From: Clostridia bacterium
GTDB lineage: Bacteria > Bacillota > Clostridia > Christensenellales > Borkfalkiaceae
Assembly: GCA_017621735.1 (NCBI GenBank)
Contig: JAGASM010000002.1
Span: 1 to 54,301, forward strand
Reading direction: 5' to 3'
Length of the DNA stretch: 54,301 nucleotides
Position 1 is the stretch's first letter, and each line of letters opens with the position of its first letter. This document shows, one piece after another, positions 17,690 through 25,990 of this stretch. Below the pieces are notes generated by a model. The model made no database searches. It was not told the origin of the DNA and saw nothing but the letters and a program-made list of their open reading frames with translations. Made by a program: the position numbers and the translations under genes.

Positions 17690-17778
17690 AATCAAGCCTC
17701 CTTTTTGATAGGATACCATAAAACTTTATCCGTATATTGAATAAAATATGAAACTTTCGTGAAAACCTTTCCTTTTCT

Positions 17779-17806
17779 ATTATACCGATAATTTTGTTTT
17801 TCGCAA
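17779..17806 (-). promoter_or_regulatory. Promoter of the trypsin-like protease pair
   Basis: TTGCGA (17801-17806), a 16-nt spacer and TATAAT (17779-17784) on the minus strand. The leader is about 80 nt. Confidence 0.7.
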
Positions 17807-17837
17807 CCGAAAACGGTCAATTCTCGCGTTTTACACC

Positions 17838-17865
17838 GAAAAAGGGAGCGGTATCAACCGCTCCC
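17838..17865 (-). terminator. Terminator of the rubrerythrin operon
   Basis: Stem GGGAGCGGT (17844-17852) with 17857-17865, then five T on the minus strand. Confidence 0.85.
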
Positions 17866-17889
17866 CCCAAAACAATCTCGAAAAAAGAG

Positions 17890-18012
17890 TTACAAATCGT
17901 CCGCGTCTTGCACGGGCTTTTCGTAAACGTCCCCCGATACGACGCCCGTATAACTTCCGAGCGTGTCGTCTTTCGAGGTCATGTCCGCCCCGTCTTCCAT
18001 TCCTTTCCAACG
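17890..18012 (-). pseudogene. Untranslated duplicate of the small-gene 3' end
   Basis: It encodes the same tail as the upstream gene (GSYTGVVSGDVYEKPVQDADDL-like, stop included) but lacks the first nine codons. An internal ATG (MEDGADM) has AAAGGA directly against it with no spacing, so translation is doubtful. It is probably a silent copy made by tandem duplication. Confidence 0.6.
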
Positions 18013-18170
18013 CGGGAAACCCGCTTTCGCGATACGAACTGAACCGTTTACAAATCGTCCGCGTCTTGCACGGGCTTTTCGTAAACGTCCCCCGATACGA
18101 CGCCCGTATAACTTCCGAGCGTGTCGTCTTTCGAGGTCATGTCCGCCCCGTCTTCCATTCCTTTCCAACG
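17890..18170. repeat. 158-bp period duplication of a small gene end
   Basis: A stretch of about 123 bases at 17890-18012 is repeated at 18048-18170 with no difference that I can see. The proximal copy is the 3' two thirds of the 45-codon gene. The distal copy repeats those codons including the stop. The two are joined by 35 bases with a small GCGGG-CCCGC inverted repeat. Confidence 0.92.
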
Positions 18171-18185
18171 GCGCTTTTCTTTCAT
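18048..18185 (-). CDS. Small acidic protein with SYTG...PVQDADDL tail
   Basis: 45 residues. The C-terminus GSYTG-x(n)-PVQDADDL is a recurring ending of short uncharacterised proteins in Clostridia. The ATG overlaps the TGA of the preceding 30-codon gene (TGATG), so translation is coupled. It is the last gene of the rubrerythrin operon. Function unknown. Its 3' part has been tandemly copied just downstream. Confidence 0.7.
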   Translation of the reverse strand: MKEKRRWKGMEDGADMTSKDDTLGSYTGVVSGDVYEKPVQDADDL

Positions 18186-18277
18186 CAGTCGCAATCCTTT
18201 ACGCTGTCGTTCTTTTTTGCGTTTTGATTGTTCTTTTTTGCGTTGTTCACGCCGTTCTTGTTGTTGGACTTTTTCAT
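18185..18277 (-). CDS. 30-residue Asn/Lys-rich peptide
   Basis: The peptide is almost entirely Lys and Asn (KKSNNKNGVNNAKKNNQNAKK) and ends in VKDCD. AAGGAG is well placed before the ATG. The ATG overlaps the rubrerythrin TGA (ATGA) and the stop overlaps the next start, so all three genes are coupled. Low-complexity Asn/Lys peptides of this kind occur in Clostridia without known function. Confidence 0.65.
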   Translation of the reverse strand: MKKSNNKNGVNNAKKNNQNAKKNDSVKDCD

Positions 18278-18867
18278 ATATTCTCCTTCTTGTAAGGAAG
18301 ATGAAGTTCTACTTCGCCTTGCGGTTCTCCACACAGAGGGCATACTTTCCACGCCTCTTTGCTCGTGTGCATATAACCGCAAGCCCCGCAAATCCAAAGC
18401 ATAGGGCGCTCCGTGCGATAGAGTGAGCCGTCCTTGAACGCTTCGTACAGATATTTGAAAATAATCTCGTGATTGTTTTCAACCTTTGCAACCTGTTCGA
18501 ATTTGAGCGCAATTTGCCCAAATCCCTCCTCCCGTGCTACTTGCGCAAAGTCGGGATAAATCGACGTATGCTCTTCCCCTTCGTCCATCATTGCAAACCG
18601 CAAATTTTCTTCCAGCGTACCCGCATGGAAGGGATAATCCGCCTCAATGCGCACTTTATCGAGCGTGCCGGCCGTTTGAATTTGCTCGAAAAATACCCGC
18701 GCGTGATTCGTTTCGTTCTTTGCGATCGTGCGAATGGTTTCCGCGAGAACTTGATACCCCGCCTTCATTGCCTGTCGGGCAATCAGTTGATACCGCATTC
18801 CCGCTTGCGACTCTCCCGCAAAACTCTTTGCGAGATTTTTTAGCGTTTGCGAGTTGATAAGTTCCAT
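18274..18867 (-). CDS. Rubrerythrin
   Basis: A 197-residue non-haem di-iron peroxidase that reduces hydrogen peroxide in anaerobes. The four-helix ferritin-like domain carries the iron ligands (E in GESQAG, E-x2-H in KNETNHARVF, E in DEGEEHTS, E-x2-H in VENNHE). The C-terminal rubredoxin-like domain has CGACGY and CPLCGEPQ. AGGGGGA supports the start. The gene leads a coupled operon with two tiny genes. A weak TTCCAC-16-TATAAA match upstream may be its promoter. No Fur/PerR box could be recognised. Confidence 0.95.
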   Translation of the reverse strand: MELINSQTLKNLAKSFAGESQAGMRYQLIARQAMKAGYQVLAETIRTIAKNETNHARVFFEQIQTAGTLDKVRIEADYPFHAGTLEENLRFAMMDEGEEHTSIYPDFAQVAREEGFGQIALKFEQVAKVENNHEIIFKYLYEAFKDGSLYRTERPMLWICGACGYMHTSKEAWKVCPLCGEPQGEVELHLPYKKENI

Positions 18868-18960
18868 ATTTCTTCCCCCTTACGCTTTTATTTTGCGCAA
18901 GGAGAAAAAATTTTATACCTAAAAAACCCGCCCGTGGAAAAAAACGTTCAGTCCTCCGCG

Positions 18961-19065
18961 CGCAACAAGGTGTGCCATAGCGCAGTCAGGGGCTTTTTTC
19001 ATCATAAACGCCCGCCCGTTGCATAGTTTTAGGATATCCCCGCAACAAGGTGCGCCATAGCGCAG
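18961..19065. repeat. 80-bp period duplication between the CLC gene and rubrerythrin
   Basis: A 25-base motif (GCAACAAGGTGYGCCATAGC core) occurs at 18961-18985 and 19041-19065 with one difference. The second copy runs into the CLC terminator stem. Confidence 0.75.
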
Positions 19066-19097
19066 AAAAGACGAACGTCGTCCGTTCGTCTTTTTTT
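19066..19097 (-). terminator. Terminator of the CLC antiporter gene
   Basis: Stem AAAAGACGAACG (19066-19077) with 19083-19094 and a 5-nt loop. The T-run is stronger on the plus strand, but the position (4 bases after the minus-strand stop) assigns it to the CLC gene. Confidence 0.8.
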
Positions 19098-19100
19098 GCA

Positions 19101-20747
19101 TTATTTTGCGAGTTCGGGTGCCGCCTCGACCGGCACAATTTCTTCCTCCTGCCATTCCAACGTTTCCCCAACGATGGAAGAAAGCGTTTTGACAAGTTCT
19201 TTTCCGTCGCTTGCTTCGCCGACGATGGTGATGACGTCCCCTTCGATCAAAACCGTTTCGCCGTCCGGAACGATATGCGTTTCTCCGCGCATCAAAGAGG
19301 TAACGAGGGTATCGTGAGGCCAAAGCACGTTGCGCACCGATCTTCCGTCCGCAGGTTTGCCCGCAAGCACGCGCAGTTTGACGCTGATCTTTTTGACGGG
19401 GTGCTTTTTGCGTTCTTCTTCTAAAATTCCGTCGAGAAGTTTATCGTAAATGGGCTCGGTGTGGAAAATTTCCCCTGCGATATAGCCGACCGCAACCCCC
19501 AAAATGACGGGAAGTAAGAAACTGAAATTCCAAGTAAGTTCTACGACCATGATGATCGCCGTCAGAGGCGCCTTTACGATGGTGGTAAAGAACGCCGCCA
19601 TGCAAATCATGACGATCAAATCGGAATACGCGGGATCCATTCCCATTTGCGTGCATAAAAGGCTCATCAGTCCGCCGAGGCATGCCCCGACCGCGAGCAT
19701 AGGAACGAATACCCCGCACGGAACGCCCGCACCCATGTTGACGATCGAAATGATAAATTTCAACGCAAAAACGATGAGGAGCGTCGCCCACAAGGGAGAA
19801 GAGAATACCCGTTCGACGTGCGCCATTCCCCCGCCGAGCGATTCGAGCAATTCGTGCCCGCCGCCCATTGCGTTTACGGTAATCAAGCCGAAGGCGCCGC
19901 CGAGAACGAAGGGAATGATCATCTTGCCGATCCCCTTAAAGAAGGTGATTTTGGCAAAGAGTTTTTTTGCAAGGAATACGAGATAGTAGAACGCAACGCC
20001 CGCGATCCCGCAAACTGCCGCCGCCAACAAGATATACAGATAAGAAAGCATATCGGGTGCGACAAAGACGTACGTTGTAAGGAACGAGCCGATAGGAAGC
20101 CCCATTGCAGAACGCAATAAATTGCGCGTGAGCACCCCTACGATAACGGACGAGAAGGAACAAACGAATACTTCCGTCGTAAACCGCTTGTGCGCCTCTT
20201 CAAAGGCAAACGCCATACCCGTAAACGGTGCGTTAAAGGCGACGGCAAGTCCGGCGCACGCACCCCCCGTTACTTGGTAACGGCGAATGGTTTCGTTCCG
20301 ACGAAGCAATTCGCTCACCCCATAACCGCTCGCACCGCCGATGGTAATGCTTGGACCTTCGGAGCCTGCGGAAAGTCCCATAAAGACGGTAAAAAGGCTG
20401 GTTGCAAACATACCCGTCAATACTTGATACCACTTAAAACGAATGAGTCCGCGCGTTGCCCCTTCCGTTTGCGGAATTCCGCTCCCGCGGATCATCGGGA
20501 TAAATTTCAAAACGCCGCCGACGATAATCGCCCCCGCAATGAGTACGAGAAACAAAAGCGGAATAAACGCGGGGGTTTCCCGCACCAACCCGTAAACGTG
20601 TTGGGAAAAATGCTCCGATTTAGAGGTGAGGACGTTGTAAAGGGTGGTAACCGCCCCCGCAAAAAGCCCGGTCAAAGAGCCGACGGCACAAAGTTGCAGT
20701 CCGTAATGATAGGCGTTGTCGCCGATTTTTTTCATCTTCTTTTTCAT
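19101..20747 (-). CDS. CLC-family chloride/proton antiporter with TrkA-C domain
   Basis: A 548-residue membrane protein. The CLC signatures are intact: GSGIP (88-92), GSEGP with the gating Glu at about 130, and GVFVPMLAVG. The internal Glu pair in FAFEE (near 183) suggests an H+-coupled exchanger rather than a channel. About residue 450 onward is a TrkA-C (RCK-C) regulatory domain, which in related fusions binds a nucleotide or ion. The start is ATG 20747 with a weak AAGTGGTAG site; an upstream TTG at 20768 is possible but has none. It is monocistronic with its own promoter. Confidence 0.93.
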   Translation of the reverse strand: MKKKMKKIGDNAYHYGLQLCAVGSLTGLFAGAVTTLYNVLTSKSEHFSQHVYGLVRETPAFIPLLFLVLIAGAIIVGGVLKFIPMIRGSGIPQTEGATRGLIRFKWYQVLTGMFATSLFTVFMGLSAGSEGPSITIGGASGYGVSELLRRNETIRRYQVTGGACAGLAVAFNAPFTGMAFAFEEAHKRFTTEVFVCSFSSVIVGVLTRNLLRSAMGLPIGSFLTTYVFVAPDMLSYLYILLAAAVCGIAGVAFYYLVFLAKKLFAKITFFKGIGKMIIPFVLGGAFGLITVNAMGGGHELLESLGGGMAHVERVFSSPLWATLLIVFALKFIISIVNMGAGVPCGVFVPMLAVGACLGGLMSLLCTQMGMDPAYSDLIVMICMAAFFTTIVKAPLTAIIMVVELTWNFSFLLPVILGVAVGYIAGEIFHTEPIYDKLLDGILEEERKKHPVKKISVKLRVLAGKPADGRSVRNVLWPHDTLVTSLMRGETHIVPDGETVLIEGDVITIVGEASDGKELVKTLSSIVGETLEWQEEEIVPVEAAPELAK

Positions 20748-20777
20748 ATGTCTACCACTTTTTTTCAAATCTCGAAT

Positions 20778-20806
20778 ATTGTATCACAACGGGTTGAAAA
20801 TGTAAA
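20778..20806 (-). promoter_or_regulatory. Sigma-A promoter of the CLC gene
   Basis: TTTACA (20801-20806), a 17-nt spacer and TACAAT (20778-20783) on the minus strand. Confidence 0.75.
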
Positions 20807-21128
20807 ATTATTTTCCCGCCCGTTTGAAGTTTTTCCCGTTTTTTGTCAACAAGCGGTTGCGTCCCTCACCCGCCATAAAGAGGCGTGCGCTTTATAAAAT
20901 CCGTCCGCCCCGCTTGCGAGAACCGTCGGTATAGAGAAAAACTTATTATAACCCGCCCGCCGAGACAGTAAAATCCGCCCCCGCTTGCGTTATGAGGATA
21001 AATGAAATTTTTCCGCCCGTCATTGCGCAAACAACCGATCCCCGCGTTTGCGAACGCCTTTCAATCAACCCGATTTCGCTCGGTTTCGATCCATCGCCTT
21101 TTTGGCTAACCGACCGCCAATTTTTCGC
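20807..21128. other. Intergenic stretch downstream of the ABC exporter
   Basis: No gene is seen. It contains two diverged copies of a TAAAATCCGCCC...GCTTGCG motif (about 20897 and 20970) and several short palindromes, but no clear intrinsic terminator for the exporter operon. Confidence 0.4.
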
Positions 21129-22883
21129 TTACGAAATTACCCCGTCGAATTGCGCGCGGTACAATTCCGCATACAGTCCCCCGCGGGAAAGCAGTTCTTC
21201 GTGCGTTCCTTGGTCGACGATTTTTCCCGATTGCATGACGAGAATGACGTCCGCCGAGCGAACGGTCGAAAGACGGTGCGCCACGATAAAACTCGTTCGT
21301 CCCTTCATAAGATGCGCGAATGCGTCTTGTATTTTTTGTTCGGTACGCGTGTCGATGGAACTCGTCGCCTCGTCTAAAATAAGCATAGGGGGAAGGCACA
21401 GCATAATCCGCGCAATGCACAAAAGTTGTTTTTGTCCTTGCGAAAGAGAGCCTTCGTCCGAAATAACCGTATCGTATCCGTTGGGAAGACGGCGGATAAA
21501 TGAATGCGCGTGCGCCATCTTTGCCGCCGAAATCATCTCTTCTTCCGTGCAATCCTCTTTGCCCATGCAAAGATTTTCCCGAACCGTCGCCTTTTTCAGC
21601 CACGTTTCTTGCAATACCATGCCGTAATGAGCGCGGAGCGATTCGCGCGTAACGGAGCGAACGTCGTTGCCGTCCACGCAAATTTTCCCGCCTTGTACGT
21701 CGTAAAAGCGCATTAAGAGGTTGATGAGCGTCGTCTTTCCGCATCCCGTCGGCCCGACGATTGCAACCCGTTCCCCCGCCTTTGCATGCACGGTAAGCCC
21801 TTCGATGAGCGGGTGTTCCTTCTCGTAAGAAAAGCAAACGCCTTCCAGCGAAACGTTCCCTTCCGCCTTTTCCAAAGCGGGAAGTCCTTCGTCGGAAATC
21901 TGTTCTTCCTCTTCAATGAGCGCAAACACCCGTCCCGCGCAAGCGAGTGCGTTTTGGAATTCCGCAATGACTTCGGAAATTTCGTTAAACGGCTTTGTAT
22001 ATTGGTTGGAATAGGAGAGAATGGTGGACAAATTACCGACCGTAAACACTCCGCCCGTCCAAACGACGGTGAGCGCGCCGACGAGCGCCGTCGCCGCATA
22101 CACGACGGAGTTTACAAACCGCGTCGACGGGTTTGTCGTTGACGATAAAAAGACGGCGCGAAGGGAAGTTTTTCTCAAATCCTCGTTTAGGCTTGTAAAA
22201 ATCTTCTCGTTTTCGTCCTCGTGCGTATACGCCTTTACCACCTTTAAGTTTCCGATCATCTCGTCGATGAACGCCGTTTGCTTTGCGCGCGCTTCCGACT
22301 GTTTGCGGAAAAGCGAATAGGTACGGGAGGCGATAAACTTTGCGATAAAGAGGGAGAGCGGGGTAATGCAAACGACGACGAGCGCAATGAGCGGACGTAA
22401 AAAAAGCATCATGCCGAGCGTCCCGACAATCGTCGTGATTCCCGTAAACAACTGCGTAAATCCAAGCAAAAGTCCGTCGGAAAACTGTTCTGCATCCGCA
22501 ATGACGGTACTTGCAATTTCCCCGTACGCCTTGGAATCGAGATAGCGCAAAGGAAGGCGGGAAATTTTTTCAAACGCGTCCCTTCTTACGTCGGCAAGAA
22601 CGTGATACGCGATTTTGTTGTTGCACAAACTCATGAGCCATTGACAAAGCGCGCCCAGCAAGGTGCACCCGCCCGTTATCAAGAAGAGGTTCCCCAGCCG
22701 CTCGTAGTCGACCGCCCCTTTTGCGACGATACAGTCGATACAAAGCCCGACAAGATAAGGAACGGCAAGGGTGAGCGCCACCACTGCAAGCGCTAAAATT
22801 ACGGTCGCCGTTACGTAGCCTGCGTACGGTTTCAAATAGCGGAGCACTTTAGAAAACGTGCCCGTCTTTTCACGTTTTCTCAT
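21129..22883 (-). CDS. Heterodimeric ABC exporter, catalytically canonical half
   Basis: A 584-residue half-transporter with six membrane helices (about 20-310) fused to a nucleotide-binding domain. Walker A is GPTGCGKT, Walker B is MLILDEATS with the catalytic Glu, and the H-loop is AHRLST. The signature is LSQGQ, degenerate from LSGGQ. The partner upstream has the opposite pattern, so the pair should form one active and one degenerate ATP site, as in BmrCD/TM287-288 type exporters. Substrate unknown (drugs, lipids or peptides). ATG 22883 overlaps the partner TGA and has GGGGAGG upstream; the open frame beyond it is inside the partner gene. Confidence 0.93.
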   Translation of the reverse strand: MRKREKTGTFSKVLRYLKPYAGYVTATVILALAVVALTLAVPYLVGLCIDCIVAKGAVDYERLGNLFLITGGCTLLGALCQWLMSLCNNKIAYHVLADVRRDAFEKISRLPLRYLDSKAYGEIASTVIADAEQFSDGLLLGFTQLFTGITTIVGTLGMMLFLRPLIALVVVCITPLSLFIAKFIASRTYSLFRKQSEARAKQTAFIDEMIGNLKVVKAYTHEDENEKIFTSLNEDLRKTSLRAVFLSSTTNPSTRFVNSVVYAATALVGALTVVWTGGVFTVGNLSTILSYSNQYTKPFNEISEVIAEFQNALACAGRVFALIEEEEQISDEGLPALEKAEGNVSLEGVCFSYEKEHPLIEGLTVHAKAGERVAIVGPTGCGKTTLINLLMRFYDVQGGKICVDGNDVRSVTRESLRAHYGMVLQETWLKKATVRENLCMGKEDCTEEEMISAAKMAHAHSFIRRLPNGYDTVISDEGSLSQGQKQLLCIARIMLCLPPMLILDEATSSIDTRTEQKIQDAFAHLMKGRTSFIVAHRLSTVRSADVILVMQSGKIVDQGTHEELLSRGGLYAELYRAQFDGVIS

Positions 22884-24586
22884 ACGTCCTCCCCAAACTG
22901 CGAACGGTGAATTTCCGCATACGTTTCGCAATTTTTCAACAATTCTTCGTGTTTCCCCACGCCGACGAGTTCCCCGTCGTCCAAAACGAGGATTTGATCG
23001 GCATGGCGAATGGACGCCGTGCGTTGGGACACGAGGAAGAGGGTGCTTCCCGTGTTTTTCAACGCTTCGCGCAATTTTGCGTCCGTCGCGTAATCGAGCG
23101 CGGAGGACGAGTCGTCTAAAATGAGCACGCGCGGTTTGCGCACCAAAGCGCGCGCGATGGTGAGCCGTTGCCGCTGTCCGCCCGAGAGGTTTTTCCCCTC
23201 TTGCGCAACTTCCGCGTCCAGTCCCCCTTTCGCCGCGACGATATCTTCCGCTTGCGCAATGGAGATTGCGCGATTTAAGTCGTCGTCCGTGCAGTTTGCG
23301 TTCCCCCAAAGGAGATTTTCGCGAATACTCCCCTTAAAAAGCACCGCCTTTTGCGGAACGACGGCAACTTCCTCTCTCAACGCTTCGGCGGGAATTTTCC
23401 GAACGTCCGTTCCGTCGAAGAGTACCCGTCCTTCCGTCGCCGTATAAAAGCGGGGAATGAGGTTGACGAGCGTGCTTTTGCCCGCGCCCGTTCCGCCGAT
23501 GACGCCCACCGTTTCCCCCTCTTTGACGCAAAAAGAAACGCCGTCGAGGGCGGGCGCTCCCGCGCCGTAAGAAAAGGTAACGTTTTCAAAGCGAAGGAAT
23601 GCGCCCTCTTCCCGCTCCCCGCCCGAAAGAAGGGTGGAAGGCTCGCTCTCCTCGTCGAGAATTTTTCCGATCCGCTTTTGCGAAGTTACCGCGCGCGTAA
23701 TCGTAACGATCAAATTTGCAAGTTTGACGAGTTCGACTAAAATTTGCGACAAATACCCGTAAAGCGCGACGACCTGTCCCTGTTCGAGCACGCCCGCGTC
23801 GACGCGGATCGCCCCGACGTATACGAGCAAGATTGCGGCAAGATTTAAGACGACGTAGGTAAGCGGGTTGGTGAGCGCCGCGATTTTTCCCACCTTTTTT
23901 TGTGCATGAGAAAGCGCGCCGTTGCGACGGGAAAACTCTTCCCGTTCCTCGTCGTCCCGACGGAACGCGCGGATTACGCGCACGCCCGCAAGATTTTCCC
24001 GCGTGGATAAAAATACCCCGTCGAGCCGTTCTTGTACGCGCTTGTAAAGGGGCATCGTCGCACCCATGACCGCAAAGACCACGGCCGCCAAAAGCGGAAT
24101 CACGCCGACAAAGACGAGCGCCGCCCTTGCATCGACGAAAAACGCCATTGCCATCGCCCCGAATACGATAAAGGGAGAACGTAAAAGCAGACGGAGCGTC
24201 ATATTCACCCCCGTCTGCACTTGATTGACGTCGCTCGTCATGCGCGTGATAAAAGTAGACGTACCCATGCCGTCTATTTGCGCGTACGAAAACGATTGAA
24301 TTTTAGAAAATAATTTTCCCCGCAACGATGCGGATACCCCCACCGCGGCGCGCGCCGAAAAATATTGCGCCGTCAGCGAGAATGCAAGCCCCACCCCGCC
24401 GAACGCGACGAGAAGAAGGCATGCCTTGACGATATACGACTTGTCCCCTGCCCCGATTCCGTTGTCGATAATCGCCGCCACAACGAGTGGAACGACGAGT
24501 TCGAGCGCCGCTTCGAGCAACTTAAAAAGAGGGGCTAAAATTGCCTCTTTTTGATAAGTTTTCATGCAGGAAATCAAGTGTTTCAA
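22880..24586 (-). CDS. Heterodimeric ABC exporter, degenerate-site half
   Basis: A 568-residue half-transporter with six membrane helices (to about 300). Walker A GGTGAGKST and a full signature LSGGQRQR are present. Walker B is VLILDDSSS with Asp in place of the catalytic Glu, and the switch His is replaced by Gln (LVSQRTAS). This complements the partner, whose Walker B is normal and signature degenerate. The start is TTG 24586, fixed by AAGGAGAG 6-7 nt upstream. The two genes form an operon with a 4-base overlap. Confidence 0.93.
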   Translation of the reverse strand: MKHLISCMKTYQKEAILAPLFKLLEAALELVVPLVVAAIIDNGIGAGDKSYIVKACLLLVAFGGVGLAFSLTAQYFSARAAVGVSASLRGKLFSKIQSFSYAQIDGMGTSTFITRMTSDVNQVQTGVNMTLRLLLRSPFIVFGAMAMAFFVDARAALVFVGVIPLLAAVVFAVMGATMPLYKRVQERLDGVFLSTRENLAGVRVIRAFRRDDEEREEFSRRNGALSHAQKKVGKIAALTNPLTYVVLNLAAILLVYVGAIRVDAGVLEQGQVVALYGYLSQILVELVKLANLIVTITRAVTSQKRIGKILDEESEPSTLLSGGEREEGAFLRFENVTFSYGAGAPALDGVSFCVKEGETVGVIGGTGAGKSTLVNLIPRFYTATEGRVLFDGTDVRKIPAEALREEVAVVPQKAVLFKGSIRENLLWGNANCTDDDLNRAISIAQAEDIVAAKGGLDAEVAQEGKNLSGGQRQRLTIARALVRKPRVLILDDSSSALDYATDAKLREALKNTGSTLFLVSQRTASIRHADQILVLDDGELVGVGKHEELLKNCETYAEIHRSQFGEDV

Positions 24587-24608
24587 ACGGTACTCTCCTT
24601 AGGCACAC

Positions 24609-24755
24609 ATGAATTATGGATTAAAAGCGCATGTTGCGCGCTTTGGCGTCATTCTTTCCAACGTTTCCCTCGCGGTGATCTACCTTGGCTTTATGGCGTT
24701 TCTTTTCGCGTTATTTGGAATCGCCGTTCCTTATACAAGAAACAAATATACGTAA
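24609..24755 (+). CDS. Possible 48-residue membrane peptide
   Basis: The plus-strand frame ATG 24609 to TAA 24755 encodes a peptide with one long hydrophobic stretch (about residues 13-43, LAVIYLGFMAFLFALFGIAV) and a basic tail. Codon choice resembles that of the neighbours. Against it: only AGG 6 nt upstream as a ribosome site, no clear promoter, and its last 8 codons lie antisense to the antiporter 3' end. I do not recognise the family. Confidence 0.3.
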   Translation: MNYGLKAHVARFGVILSNVSLAVIYLGFMAFLFALFGIAVPYTRNKYT

Positions 24756-25747
24756 TACCCGATAAACGAGGCGACCATAATCCCCCCGCTGATTTTTCCG
24801 AGTTTGTGGCCTTTGAAAAGGGAAAGGACGAGGAGCAAAACCGCCGCCCCGAGCGCGACGCACGCGTCGACAAGGTTTCCGCTCGTAAACGCAAGCGGAT
24901 AAAAGAGGGAGGAAACCCCCGCCACGAGAAAGATGTTAAAGATATTGCTCCCGATGATGTTGCCGACGGCGATATCCGTTTCCCCTTTGATCGCCGCGAT
25001 GACGGACGTTACGAGTTCGGGCAAAGAGGTGCCGATTGCAACGACGGTAAGCCCGATAATGCGTTCGGAAACGCCGAAATAGGTCGCGATATATTTTGCC
25101 GCGTCGACGAGGAGCGTTCCCCCACCGACGACCATAGAAAGTCCGATGACAACGAGCACGACCAAAAACCACGTCTTTTCCTTCATGGCCGCGTACCAAC
25201 GGGCGAACTTGCCCTTGGGTTCTTCCTTTTGCTCCGTTTCTTCTATTTGCCCTGCGGGCACTTGTTTTTCAAGCGCCGCTGCGGCTTTGATTTCCTTTCT
25301 TGCCCCGCGCAAAAGAATAAACATGTACACGGCAAAGACGGCGAGTAAGATGAGCCCGTCCCACCACGTTACGGAATTCCCCCAAACGCCCAAGCCAACC
25401 AAAAGGGCGCTTGCAAGAAGAAGTACGGGGAGATCGAGAATGAGAGAACTTTTTTGTACGGGCAACGTGTGCAAAAGTGCGGAAAGCCCCAAAATGAGCA
25501 AGACGTTTACGATATTGCTCCCCACGACGTTGCCGATTGCAATGTCCGTCGATTGCTTAATGGCAGACGTTACGGAAACGGCAAGTTCGGGCGCACTCGT
25601 GCCGAACGCAACGACGGTAAGTCCGATGACAAGGGTGGGAATCTTACACTTTTCCGCAACCCCCGCGCTTCCGTCCACAAACCAGTCCGCCCCTTTGACG
25701 AGCAGAACAAACCCAACGAGCAACAAGACAATTTGCAATGCCAACAT
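24731..25747 (-). CDS. CaCA-family cation antiporter under a manganese riboswitch
   Basis: A 338-residue membrane protein of the Ca2+/cation antiporter superfamily with about ten helices. The two inverted alpha repeats are plain: GTSAPELAVS...GNVVGSN in the first half and GTSLPELVTS...GNIIGSN in the second. A charged cytoplasmic loop (about 165-190) joins them. Family members exchange Na+ or H+ for Ca2+. The yybP-ykoY (Mn2+) riboswitch in its leader and mntP nearby suggest that Mn2+ is exported here, which is inference. ATG 25747 has AAGAGG about 8 nt upstream; the longer frame would run through the riboswitch. Confidence 0.93.
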   Translation of the reverse strand: MLALQIVLLLVGFVLLVKGADWFVDGSAGVAEKCKIPTLVIGLTVVAFGTSAPELAVSVTSAIKQSTDIAIGNVVGSNIVNVLLILGLSALLHTLPVQKSSLILDLPVLLLASALLVGLGVWGNSVTWWDGLILLAVFAVYMFILLRGARKEIKAAAALEKQVPAGQIEETEQKEEPKGKFARWYAAMKEKTWFLVVLVVIGLSMVVGGGTLLVDAAKYIATYFGVSERIIGLTVVAIGTSLPELVTSVIAAIKGETDIAVGNIIGSNIFNIFLVAGVSSLFYPLAFTSGNLVDACVALGAAVLLLVLSLFKGHKLGKISGGIMVASFIGYYVYLFLV

Positions 25748-25774
25748 AGAAAAACCTCTTCGCTTATGTATTTG

Positions 25775-25868
25775 CGAAAGTCTTGTCGTTCGTTGCCGAA
25801 CCGCCGTAACACGGGTTTCCCCGGGGTATGTTGCCACGACGCAAATGAAAAAGGACTACTCCCTTCCG
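25775..25868 (-). ncRNA. yybP-ykoY (Mn2+) riboswitch
   Basis: The minus-strand leader contains the class hallmarks in order: GGAAGGGAGTAGT at the 5' end, GGCAACATACCCCGG with a GGGG-AAA-CCC hairpin, then CGACAAGACTTTC at the 3' end. GGAAGG can pair with the terminal CUUUC to form P1. Just downstream CTTTCGC can instead pair with GCGAAG, which overlaps the AAGAGG Shine-Dalgarno. This suggests translational control: Mn2+ stabilises P1 and frees the site. Confidence 0.82.
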
Positions 25869-25876
25869 TCCAAAAA

Positions 25877-25905
25877 AGCGTACCATTTTCAACGGGAAAA
25901 GTCAA
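25877..25905 (-). promoter_or_regulatory. Promoter of the riboswitch-antiporter transcript
   Basis: TTGACT (25900-25905), a 17-nt spacer and TACGCT (25877-25882) on the minus strand. Transcription would start at the 5' edge of the riboswitch. Confidence 0.7.
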
Positions 25906-25990
25906 GCAAAAGAACGGACAACCTTCTTCCTTCTTTCATAAATGAAAGAATTTGCAAAAAAACGCTTCTTTCTCTTTGGAAAAAACTTTT

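Noticed and set aside
20778..21128. Insertion sequence remnant
   Set aside because: No transposase fragment or terminal inverted repeats were found; the short repeats are local.
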